Origin: Thermoleophilia bacterium
GTDB lineage: Bacteria; Actinomycetota; Thermoleophilia; Gaiellales; Gaiellaceae
NCBI GenBank assembly: GCA_025927435.1
Contig: JAICLM010000004.1
Location: 1-27,084 of the forward strand
DNA length: 27,084 bases
Direction: 5' to 3'
The first letter of the stretch is position 1. Every line of letters begins with the position of its first letter. Under the pieces are notes generated by a model that saw only the letters and a program-made list of their open reading frames with translations, did not search any database and was not told the DNA's origin. Made by a program: the position numbers and the translations under genes. This document shows, piece after piece, positions 8,123 through 15,008 of this stretch.

Positions 8123-9400
8123 GTGGCAGCCCCGACTGCGAAAGCCGCTGCACCGCTCAGCCGCAAGCGTCGGATCGTCATCTGGACGCTCGTCGTCCTT
8201 GCCACCGTCCTCGCCCTCGTCTCGATTCTGACGACGTGGGTGAACCGGCAGATGCTCGACGATGGAGCCTGGAACAGGGCGACGACGAAGATCGTCCAGG
8301 ACCCCAAGGTGCAGGCGGCGATCGCGACCTACACGATCAACCAGCTGTACCAGAACATCGACGTCGGCCAGGCCCTCGCGCAGCGGCTCCCGCCGAACCT
8401 CAAGCAACTCGGCCCCCCACTCGCCGGCGCGCTCGAGCAACCCGCGACCGAGGGAGTGACGCGGCTCCTGGCGCGGCCGCGTGTCCAGCAGCTCTTCATC
8501 CAGGCGAGCGCGATCGCGCACGAGAGGCTCGTCAACGTCCTGGAGGACAAGACGGGCTTCGGCATCTCCACCGGTGACGGGGTCGTCACGCTCGACGTGC
8601 ACGAGATGGTCGTCGAGGTCGGAACCGAGCTCGGTCTGCCGCCGGACGCGCTGGCGAAGCTGCCCGCGAAGGCCGGGACGATCACGCTCATGAGATCCGA
8701 CCAGCTCTCGGCGGCCCAGAACGGCGTCCAGGCGGTGCGCGTCCTCAGCGTGTGGCTGCTCGTGGGCGTCCTCTTCCTGTACGGGCTCGCGATCTACCTC
8801 GCACGCGGCGCCAGACGCGCGACGCTCCGCAACGCGGGCCTCGCCCTCGTGATCGTGGGCATCCTCGTGCTCGTGATCCGGCGCCTGCTCGGCGACTACA
8901 TCGTGGACTCGCTCGCAGCGCCCGGTTATCAGCCTGCGACGCACCGGCTGTGGCTGATCGGGACCGCGATTCTCGGCCAGATCGGCGCGGCCGCGATCCT
9001 CTACGGCGCGATCGCGGCGCTCGGAGCGATGTTCGCCGGGCCCAGCGAGCCCGCGGTCTGGCTGAGGCGGCGAGCCGCTCCCGTCCTCAACGACCGCCAG
9101 GGGATCGTCTGGGGCTGCGTCGGCTTCGTCTACCTGCTCGCGATCCTGTGGGGCGGCACGCACGCCCTGCGCACCTGGTGGGGCATCCTGCTCCTCGCCG
9201 CCCTGATCGCGCTCGGAGTCGTCGCCCTGCGGCGGCAGACTCTGACCGAGTTCCCGTCCGGCTCGCAGCTCGAGCCGGTTCCCGTGGGCGGGGAGCCCTC
9301 GGCGACCGACGAGCTCGCGCGGCTGCAAGAGCTTCACGAGGCGGGCGCCATCACCGACAACGAGTTCGTCGAGCGCGCGAAGAAGCTCGCGCACACCTAG
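8123..9400 (+). CDS. Membrane protein with C-terminal SHOCT domain
   Basis: About 425 aa from the GTG at 8123. After a short basic start there is one membrane helix (about residues 18-40), then a soluble, presumably extracytoplasmic region of about 180 residues containing LDDGAWN and repeated amphipathic segments. Five or so further membrane helices follow in the second half, then a cytoplasmic tail with a SHOCT module at about 393-423 (ELARLQELHEAGAITDNEF). SHOCT is a short C-terminal oligomerisation-type domain of unclear role. A longer frame opens with TTG at 8060, but that codon lies inside a palindrome and the added residues look unlike the family, so GTG is preferred. HdeD-like gene 9416 follows after 15 bases and is probably co-transcribed. 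Function unknown. Confidence 0.8.
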   Translation: MAAPTAKAAAPLSRKRRIVIWTLVVLATVLALVSILTTWVNRQMLDDGAWNRATTKIVQDPKVQAAIATYTINQLYQNIDVGQALAQRLPPNLKQLGPPLAGALEQPATEGVTRLLARPRVQQLFIQASAIAHERLVNVLEDKTGFGISTGDGVVTLDVHEMVVEVGTELGLPPDALAKLPAKAGTITLMRSDQLSAAQNGVQAVRVLSVWLLVGVLFLYGLAIYLARGARRATLRNAGLALVIVGILVLVIRRLLGDYIVDSLAAPGYQPATHRLWLIGTAILGQIGAAAILYGAIAALGAMFAGPSEPAVWLRRRAAPVLNDRQGIVWGCVGFVYLLAILWGGTHALRTWWGILLLAALIALGVVALRRQTLTEFPSGSQLEPVPVGGEPSATDELARLQELHEAGAITDNEFVERAKKLAHT

Positions 9401-9415
9401 CGAAAGGGGTTCGGC

Positions 9416-9985
9416 ATGCAGGCAGAAGTCGCCGGCTCGTACGAGGCGGTCGAGACGCAGGGCAATCCGCTGTGGTGGATCCTGCTCGTCACCGGTTCCC
9501 TCTGGATCGTCTTCGCCCTGATCGTGTTCCAGTTCGACTACACGACGGTGTCGGCGCTCTCGATCCTGCTGGGAACGGTCTGTATCGCCGCTGCGCTCTT
9601 CCAGGCCGTCGCGGCCTTCGCCAGCCGGGGCTGGTGGCGCGTCGCGAACGTCGTCCTGGCACTCGCGTTCGGCGCCATCGGCGTGGCCGCCTACGCGCAC
9701 CCCCAGGACACGTTCACCGCGCTCGCCTCGATCTTCGCCTTCTTCCTCCTCATCCGGGGGACCTGCGAGATCGTTGTCGCGCTCCTGGTGCGGCCGGCCG
9801 AGCTCTGGTGGGCCGGCCTCGTCTCCGGCGCGGTGCAGGTGCTGCTCGCCTTCTGGGCGGCGGGCAACTTCGGGCACAAGGCGTTTCTGCTCGTCGTCTG
9901 GGTCGGAGCCTCGGCGCTCGCCCACGGCATTCTCCAGATCGTGACCGGGGTCCGCATGCGCCCACACGGCGCGGCAGCTACCTGA
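9416..9985 (+). CDS. HdeD-family (DUF308) membrane protein
   Basis: A 189-aa integral membrane protein with about six hydrophobic helices in three similar pairs, each ending in short charged loops. This is the arrangement of the DUF308/HdeD family. HdeD of Escherichia coli belongs to its acid-resistance island; the molecular function is unknown. The opening WWILLVTGSLWIVFALIVF and the later FFLLIRGTCEIVVALL segment fit the family pattern. The start has AAAGGGG about 6 bases upstream and lies 15 bases after the SHOCT membrane protein, suggesting an operon. Its 3' end overlaps the stop of the convergent LAL regulator by 8 bases, so no separate terminator fits between them. Confidence 0.85.
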   Translation: MQAEVAGSYEAVETQGNPLWWILLVTGSLWIVFALIVFQFDYTTVSALSILLGTVCIAAALFQAVAAFASRGWWRVANVVLALAFGAIGVAAYAHPQDTFTALASIFAFFLLIRGTCEIVVALLVRPAELWWAGLVSGAVQVLLAFWAAGNFGHKAFLLVVWVGASALAHGILQIVTGVRMRPHGAAAT

Positions 9986-12014
9986 GCGCGGGCTGCGACG
10001 CGCGCTCGGCGGCCTCGTGCCGTGACGAGACGCCGAGCTTGCGGTAGATCGCCTTCGTGTGGCTGTGCACGGTGTTGAAGGAGACGTGGAGCTCCTGCGC
10101 GATCTCGCGCTTCGAGCGTCCCTCGGCGAGTAGCTCGAGCACCGCTCGCTCGCGCGGCGTGAGCCCGTCGCTTGCGCCGGAACCCGGGCGCGGTAGGGCC
10201 GTGCGGGTCGCAGCCGCCAGCCGGTCCGGGACGACACCGGGATCCGCGCAGACGGCTACCAGGCGCCGCGCCTCCGCGAGGAGCGCCCCCGCCGCGCGGC
10301 GACCCTGCTCCTTCGCGATCACGGGCGCCGCCACCGAGAGCGCGTCCGCGGTCTCGAGCGGGTGCCCCCACAGGCGTCGCAGACGGATGCCTCGTTCGAG
10401 CGGCGTCGCCGCGTCCGCGGCGGATCCGGCGGCTGCGGCGACGGCGCCCCGAGCCGTCGAGACCATGCCCAGCTGCGGCAGTCCGCCGAGCCCTCGCTCG
10501 GCCACGAGCTGCTCTGCGGCCGCGACGTGCTCCTCCCCCAGGTCGAGATCTCCAGTCTCGAGGTGGATGCGGGCAAGCACCGCGAGCGCGCATACCTCGA
10601 TCAGTTGCGGCCCGTCGAGCGCATCCTCGAGGGCCGCGGCCGCCGCCTCGAGGTCTCCGCTCCACCAGGACGCCCAGCCGAGCGCCCAGGCAGCGAGAGG
10701 ACGCCGCGAGCCGTCGCGCTCGGTGCGCCAGGCGCGGCGCGCGAGCGTCAGGGCCTGGCCCACGTCGTCCCACGCGAGCGCAGCCCGCGCGAGAACGCAG
10801 GAGCGGACGACGGTGGGCCGCAGACCGGGCGGCGCCGCCGCGACCGCCTGATCGAGCCAGCGTTCGCTTTCCGGGCGCCGGCCGTCGAGGCGCAGCAGCC
10901 AGCCACGCGCAAGCGCGAGACGGATGTCGCTTCCTCCCTGGGGCAGGCGATCGAGCCAGTCGAGCACGCGGTCCTGCCCGCCGCGGTCGGTGACCCGCTC
11001 CCAGACCGCGGTCACGGTCCGGCAGGCGGCCGCGGTGTCGCCGCACGCGAGCAAATGCTCGACGCCCTCCTCCACCCGACCGGCGGAACGCGCGGCGGCG
11101 GCGGCACGACGGTGCAGCCTGGATGCGAGCGGGCGGTCGCTTCGCTCCAGCTCCGCCGCGAGGACCCGCCGCGCAGCCGGCTCGAGCCGGTAGCGGCCTC
11201 CCTCGCCGCTGCGCTCGACGAGCAGCTGTCGGCGCTCGAGATCTGCGAGCCTCGCCTCGGAGCCGCCGCTCTCCAGGACGACGTCACACACCGACGGTGA
11301 GAGTTCCTCGAGCAGCGCCGTATGCAGCAGGAAGTCCCGGTCGTCGGGGCGGCGGAGGATCTCCTCCGTCACCAGCTCCAGCAGCTGCTCCTCCCACGCC
11401 CGCTCCGACGGCGCGGAGAGAGCGAGTCGGAGCGCGGCCGGCCACCCCGCGCACTCCTCGGCGTCGCGACCGACGAGCTCCTGCGCCTCCTCGCGGTCGA
11501 AACGAAGGTCGGCCGCGCGCAGCTCGAGCACCTCCCCGCGCGCCCGGGCTCCGGCGAGCGGCGCCGAGGGCTCACCGCGGCCTGCGAGCACCATCTGCAA
11601 CGGCGGACGCTCCGCGACGAAGCGCCAGAGCTCGGCCTCGGCCCGGCTGCCGGCGATGCGCTCGCAACCGTCGAGGACGAGTGCCTCCGCCGGCGAATGC
11701 TCTGCGAGCACGACCACGTCGGCCAGGGTTGCCTCCTCCGCGTCGGCGGCGCCGAGCACGGCGGCCAACTGAGCCCAGAAGACCGACGGCTCGGCCGCGG
11801 CCTCGTCGATCGACAGCCACGCGACCCTGCCGCCCCCCGCGTTGCTCGCCCACTCCGCCAGTAGGGTCGTCTTCCCGAACCCGGCGGGCGCGGCCACGAC
11901 GCACAGCAACCCGGCCCACTCGTCGAGCCGGCGCAGGAGGCGCGGCCGCGAGACGAGATCGGACGGCAAGCGCGGCGGTCCGAGGCGAGCACGGGAAGCG
12001 GGCGCGACGTGCAT
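9978..12014 (-). CDS. LuxR-family transcriptional regulator with N-terminal ATPase domain (LAL/MalT-like), copy 1
   Basis: A 678-aa regulator of the large ATP-binding LuxR (LAL, STAND) class. A Walker A loop APAGFGKTT spans residues 42-50, a Walker B strand reads ALVLDGCER, a helical-repeat middle rich in Ala, Arg and Leu follows, and a LuxR-type helix-turn-helix occupies about the last 60 residues (LTPRERAVLELLAEGRSKREIAQEL, with NTVHSHTKAIYRKLGV as recognition region). Such proteins bind ATP and an inducer, oligomerise and activate transcription. At 678 aa it is shorter than MalT (about 900). It is the third gene of a minus-strand operon: the ATG lies 3 bases after the stop of the 66-aa SHOCT gene, so coupling is likely. 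Inducer and targets are not visible. Confidence 0.9.
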   Translation of the reverse strand: MHVAPASRARLGPPRLPSDLVSRPRLLRRLDEWAGLLCVVAAPAGFGKTTLLAEWASNAGGGRVAWLSIDEAAAEPSVFWAQLAAVLGAADAEEATLADVVVLAEHSPAEALVLDGCERIAGSRAEAELWRFVAERPPLQMVLAGRGEPSAPLAGARARGEVLELRAADLRFDREEAQELVGRDAEECAGWPAALRLALSAPSERAWEEQLLELVTEEILRRPDDRDFLLHTALLEELSPSVCDVVLESGGSEARLADLERRQLLVERSGEGGRYRLEPAARRVLAAELERSDRPLASRLHRRAAAAARSAGRVEEGVEHLLACGDTAAACRTVTAVWERVTDRGGQDRVLDWLDRLPQGGSDIRLALARGWLLRLDGRRPESERWLDQAVAAAPPGLRPTVVRSCVLARAALAWDDVGQALTLARRAWRTERDGSRRPLAAWALGWASWWSGDLEAAAAALEDALDGPQLIEVCALAVLARIHLETGDLDLGEEHVAAAEQLVAERGLGGLPQLGMVSTARGAVAAAAGSAADAATPLERGIRLRRLWGHPLETADALSVAAPVIAKEQGRRAAGALLAEARRLVAVCADPGVVPDRLAAATRTALPRPGSGASDGLTPRERAVLELLAEGRSKREIAQELHVSFNTVHSHTKAIYRKLGVSSRHEAAERASQPALR

Positions 12015-12017
12015 CCC

Positions 12018-12218
12018 CTAGTCCCCGAGCAGCCTCTTCTTCTCGGCCGCGAACTCCTCCTCGGTCAGGATGCCCTGCTCGCGGAGCTCGGCCAGCTCCT
12101 TGATCTGCTCGAGCGGATCCACCGCCGCCGCCGGCGGCCGGCTCTGATCACGCGCGCGGTCGCGCTGCGCGGCGGCGCGGGCCGCCCGCCGGCGCATCAG
12201 TCTGCGCGCGCTAAACAC
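12018..12218 (-). CDS. Small SHOCT-domain protein
   Basis: A 66-aa protein made of a very basic N-terminal half (many Arg, with Ala) and a SHOCT module filling the C-terminal half (DPLEQIKELAELREQGILT, then EEEFAAEKKRLL). It starts with GTG at 12218, which overlaps the stop of the upstream LAL regulator by 8 bases (GTGTTTAG), preceded by GGAGGAGG and GGAGG ribosome sites. Its stop lies 3 bases before the next LAL start. It is therefore sandwiched between two regulators in one operon. No membrane helix is evident; the basic half could bind nucleic acid or membrane lipid. An internal ATG at 12197 would remove seven residues. A role as partner of the flanking regulators is inferred from layout only. 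Confidence 0.85.
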   Translation of the reverse strand: MFSARRLMRRRAARAAAQRDRARDQSRPPAAAVDPLEQIKELAELREQGILTEEEFAAEKKRLLGD

Positions 12219-14271
12219 CTCCGCTGCCTCCTCCGACGAGGTTGAGTTCGCGCGCCGCGGCCACCGCCGCCGTGCGCGAGCCGACGCCGAGCTTGCGGTA
12301 GATCACGCGTGCGTGCGTCTTGACGGTGTTGAGCGAGACGTAGAGCTCGTTTGCAATCTCCCGCTGGGTGAGCTTCGTCATGAGCAGCTGTAGCACGCGT
12401 TGCTCTGCCGGGCTGAGCTCCCCCCTCGCCACGTCGTCCCGCGGCCCGAGCTCCGATTCGCTCTCGGCCGCGAGCTGCTCGAGCAGCTCCGCGCCCGCGC
12501 AGCGGGAGAGCTCGAGCCTGGCCTGCTCCAGCGCCTCGCGGGCGGGTCCCGCCCCGCGCAGACGGGCGAGGTGCACGAGCGCGAACGTGCGCGCCGCCGG
12601 CTCCTCCGTGCGCCGAAGCGCAGCGAGGCACAGGCGCTCCGCTTCGGCAGGATCGCCGCGCTCCTCGGCCACGGAGGCCCGGGCGAGGTCGGCGAGTGCC
12701 GCCGCCGTTCCGGACCGCACTCCACGCCGTTCCAGAGCCGAGGCTGCGGCGCGGGAGAGCGGCGCTGCGGCAGCCCCGAGGCCCAACCGCGACGCGGCGA
12801 GCGAAGCGACGGCAGCGGCCTGCCCGGCGGGGGCGCCCGAATCGGGATCGGCCTGCACGTAGGCGGCGACCGCGGCCTCGTAGGCCCGGGCAACGTCGCC
12901 CGAGAGCAGAAGCGCGTACGCGCGTGCCGCCTGCGCGGTCGACTGGAGCAGGCTGCGCACCTGACCGCCGGGAAGCCGCGCACTCAGGGTGGCGATGCGC
13001 TCGGCCGCGGCGCTCAGCGCGGGGATGTCCGACCCGGCGTGGACGAACCGATGCAGCTCGGCTCCGAGCGCCGGATGCCGCCGGGCGGCAGCGGCTCCCG
13101 CGCGAGTGGCGAGCAGCCTCTCGAGGTGCTCGATGTGCCCGTCGCGGACGAGCCCGAGCGCGTGCCGGTCGAGCAGGCTCCCGGCCGCGTCGTCCCCGGC
13201 AGCCCGGCGGGCATGATCCGCCGCCTCCTCGTACAGCCCGGCGTGCTCGCAGGCGACCGCTGCGCGCAGCTGCAGGTCGCGGGCGCGGGCCGGAGCGACA
13301 CGCGCCAGCTCGGCGCGCAGGAACTCCCGCACCGGCCGCGGATACCGGTACCCGCGTCCCGGCCCCTCGAGCGGCGTCAGGAATGCGCCCCTGCGCACGA
13401 GGCTGCGGAGCATGGCGCCGGAGTCACGCCGGCGAAGCAGCTCATCGCAGAGGGACGCGGTGAGCCGTTCGAGCACCGAGGCCTCGAGGAGGAACGAGCG
13501 CAGCGTCTCGTCTCCCTGCGCGTCGAGCAGCTCGAGGCGAAGGTAGTCCGCGACGTCCCGGGCCTCGTCCGCGTCCGGCGCCGCGAGCGCAGCGAGATAG
13601 ACCGCGGCGGGCCAGCCCTCGGTGCGGCGGGCGACGGCGTCGGCATCCACACCCGTGGCGCGATCCCCGAGGACGTGCCGCAGGACGGCCGCCGTCTCGT
13701 CGCCGTCGAGGCTGAGCTCCCGGGCGCCGAGCTCCGCCGCCGTCCCCCGGGCCCGGCGAAGGGGGAGCGCGAGCTCGGGCTCGGCGCGCGTGCACACCAC
13801 GACGTGCAGCCTCTCCGGCGCGAGCTCGAGGAACCGGCTGAAGTCCTCGTCGACGCCGGAGCTGCACGCCTGCTCGTACCCGTCCAGGACGAGCGTCAGG
13901 TCGTGGGAGAGCCAGGCAGGCACCCGACGCGAGTGCGGGCCGAAGCCCAGCCCAGGCTCGGCCTGCTCGAGCGCGGCAGCCACGAGCGCCCAGAAGCCGT
14001 CGGCATCGAGCTCGTACGATCCCACGGAAGCCCAGGCCACCCGGCGGTGAGTGGAGGCCGCCCACGAGGCGAGTAGCGTCGTCTTCCCGTAGCCCGTCGG
14101 CGCCGCGACGACGGTCAGGGGGCCACGGGTCAGCTGCTCCAGGCGCCTCAGGAGCCGAGGGCGCTCGACGACGCCGGCCCGTAGAGGCGGCGGCCGGAGC
14201 CAACCCGGCGCGACCGGCTCCGCAACGGGTTCGATGCGGCGGGGATGCCGGAAGACGGCGAGGGTGCTCAC
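12211..14271 (-). CDS. LuxR-family transcriptional regulator with N-terminal ATPase domain (LAL/MalT-like), copy 2
   Basis: A 686-aa LAL regulator. Walker A is APTGYGKTT at residues 57-65, Walker B LTLVLDGYE, then a long helical-repeat region and a C-terminal LuxR helix-turn-helix (LSPAEQRVLQLLMTKLTQREIANEL; NTVKTHARVIYRKLGV). The protein closely parallels copies 1 and 3 in layout but is clearly divergent in sequence, so recent tandem duplication is unlikely. The start is GTG at 14271 with only a weak purine stretch before it. It is the first gene of the operon LAL2, SHOCT, LAL1. Its promoter must lie in the 203-bp gap shared with the divergent membrane SHOCT gene, where GGTGA palindromes cluster. 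Self-regulation there is a reasonable guess. The tail is glycine-rich (GGGSGG). Confidence 0.9.
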   Translation of the reverse strand: MSTLAVFRHPRRIEPVAEPVAPGWLRPPPLRAGVVERPRLLRRLEQLTRGPLTVVAAPTGYGKTTLLASWAASTHRRVAWASVGSYELDADGFWALVAAALEQAEPGLGFGPHSRRVPAWLSHDLTLVLDGYEQACSSGVDEDFSRFLELAPERLHVVVCTRAEPELALPLRRARGTAAELGARELSLDGDETAAVLRHVLGDRATGVDADAVARRTEGWPAAVYLAALAAPDADEARDVADYLRLELLDAQGDETLRSFLLEASVLERLTASLCDELLRRRDSGAMLRSLVRRGAFLTPLEGPGRGYRYPRPVREFLRAELARVAPARARDLQLRAAVACEHAGLYEEAADHARRAAGDDAAGSLLDRHALGLVRDGHIEHLERLLATRAGAAAARRHPALGAELHRFVHAGSDIPALSAAAERIATLSARLPGGQVRSLLQSTAQAARAYALLLSGDVARAYEAAVAAYVQADPDSGAPAGQAAAVASLAASRLGLGAAAAPLSRAAASALERRGVRSGTAAALADLARASVAEERGDPAEAERLCLAALRRTEEPAARTFALVHLARLRGAGPAREALEQARLELSRCAGAELLEQLAAESESELGPRDDVARGELSPAEQRVLQLLMTKLTQREIANELYVSLNTVKTHARVIYRKLGVGSRTAAVAAARELNLVGGGSGGV

Positions 14272-14323
14272 CCGCCGAGCCTAGGCCGCGCCGCGCCGCG
14301 GGCCGCAGGCCGTTTGCACCACC

Positions 14324-14335
14324 TCACCCGGGTGA
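14324..14335. promoter_or_regulatory. Palindrome TCACCCGGGTGA, candidate operator
   Basis: A perfect 12-bp palindrome in the divergent promoter region between LAL regulator 2 and the membrane SHOCT gene. It shares TCACC/GGTGA arms with a second palindrome centred 56 bp away. A lone half-site GGTGAACC lies between them at 14346-14353. The repeated arms in one intergenic gap make a regulator-binding array more likely than any single site would. Twelve-base palindromes alone are common by chance. Confidence 0.5.
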
Positions 14336-14378
14336 CAGCCGAACAGGTGAACCCGTGCCACCCCCACACAACCGGCCC

Positions 14379-14392
14379 TTCACCTGGGTGAA
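14379..14392. promoter_or_regulatory. Inverted repeat TTCACC-TG-GGTGAA, candidate operator
   Basis: Six-base arms TTCACC and GGTGAA separated by TG, located 82 bases before the ATG of the membrane SHOCT gene and 107 bases before the start of LAL regulator 2. The arms match the palindrome at 14324-14335 and the half-site at 14346-14353. A LuxR-type helix-turn-helix dimer would suit such symmetry. Which regulator binds is unknown. Confidence 0.5.
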
Positions 14393-14474
14393 CCAGGGGC
14401 CGAGGGAGGCTTCCTCCCCCGAGACCGCCGTAGCTTCGTTCGCATCGACCAAAGCTCGACGAAAGGAGCCACGG

Positions 14475-14843
14475 ATGCTCGGCGTCTACACGTTCTGGGA
14501 CGCGATCTGGACGATGATCATCTTCTTCGCCTGGGTCATGTTCATCACCTGGGTGATCCTGTTGATGATCGACAACTTCCGCCGGAAGGACCACTCCGGC
14601 TGGTCGAAGGCCCTGTGGGCGCTCTTCATCATCTTCCTGCCCATCATCGGAGCCTTCTCGTACACGATCGCCAGGCCGAGCACGGCCGGCGACTACGGCT
14701 ACGACTCGGGGTCCGGCTATGCAGCGAACCAGCCGACCTCGACGGCCGCCGAGCTGGCGCGGCTGAACGAGCTCCGCACCGAGGGAGCGATCAGCGACGC
14801 GGAGTACGAGGACCTCAAGGCGAGGACGATCGCGGTCTCGTGA
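14475..14843 (+). CDS. Membrane protein with PLDc_N-like segment and SHOCT domain
   Basis: A 122-aa protein. The ATG at 14475 is fixed by a clear AAAGGAG six bases upstream; an open frame extends back to 14355 but runs through the promoter palindromes and is not used. Two membrane helices (about residues 8-35 and 46-64) flank a charged NFRRKDHSGWSKALWALF segment, the pattern of the PLDc_N/phospholipase_D-nuclease N-terminal domain. A Gly/Tyr-rich linker leads to a SHOCT module at about 90-118 (ELARLNELRTEGAISDAEY). It lacks any phospholipase catalytic HKD motif. It is divergent from LAL regulator 2 and upstream of LAL regulator 3 on the same strand. A membrane-anchored partner or sensor for these regulators is conceivable but unproven. 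Confidence 0.87.
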   Translation: MLGVYTFWDAIWTMIIFFAWVMFITWVILLMIDNFRRKDHSGWSKALWALFIIFLPIIGAFSYTIARPSTAGDYGYDSGSGYAANQPTSTAAELARLNELRTEGAISDAEYEDLKARTIAVS

Positions 14844-14848
14844 CCGTC

Positions 14849-14879
14849 GAGGGACGCTCCGGCGCACGGGGCGTCCCTC
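14849..14879 (+). terminator. Stem-loop, likely terminator after the SHOCT gene
   Basis: GAGGGACGC pairs perfectly with GCGTCCCTC over nine base pairs, around a 13-base loop, starting 5 bases after the stop codon of the membrane SHOCT gene. There is no T tract, as is common for hairpin terminators in high-GC actinomycetes. If it works, the downstream LAL regulator needs its own promoter between about 14880 and 15008. Confidence 0.65.
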
Positions 14880-15008
14880 CCTCACCCCCTGCCGCACGGC
14901 GATCTTCCGATGGGGGTGCCTGGGTCCCGCGGCGGGTATGGCGCGCCTACACCCTCGCGACCGGCCTGCCCCCTTGGCCGCCTCGAGCCTCGTCAGCAGG
15001 CTAGTGGT

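Noticed and set aside
8072..10237. 721-codon open frame on the minus strand
   Set aside because: Antisense to the SHOCT membrane protein and the HdeD-like gene. The translation is rich in Arg, Asp and Glu and matches nothing recognisable.
14883..14918. Inverted repeat CACCCCC ... GGGGGTG before LAL regulator 3
   Set aside because: Seven-base homopolymer-like arms 22 bases apart are easily produced by chance in GC-rich DNA, and they do not match the GGTGA sites.
14910..15008. N-terminal extension of LAL regulator 3 from the ATG at 14910
   Set aside because: The 33 codons have low third-position GC compared with the rest, no ribosome site, and begin about 30 bases after a hairpin terminator. 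The GTG at 15009 fits the other two copies better.
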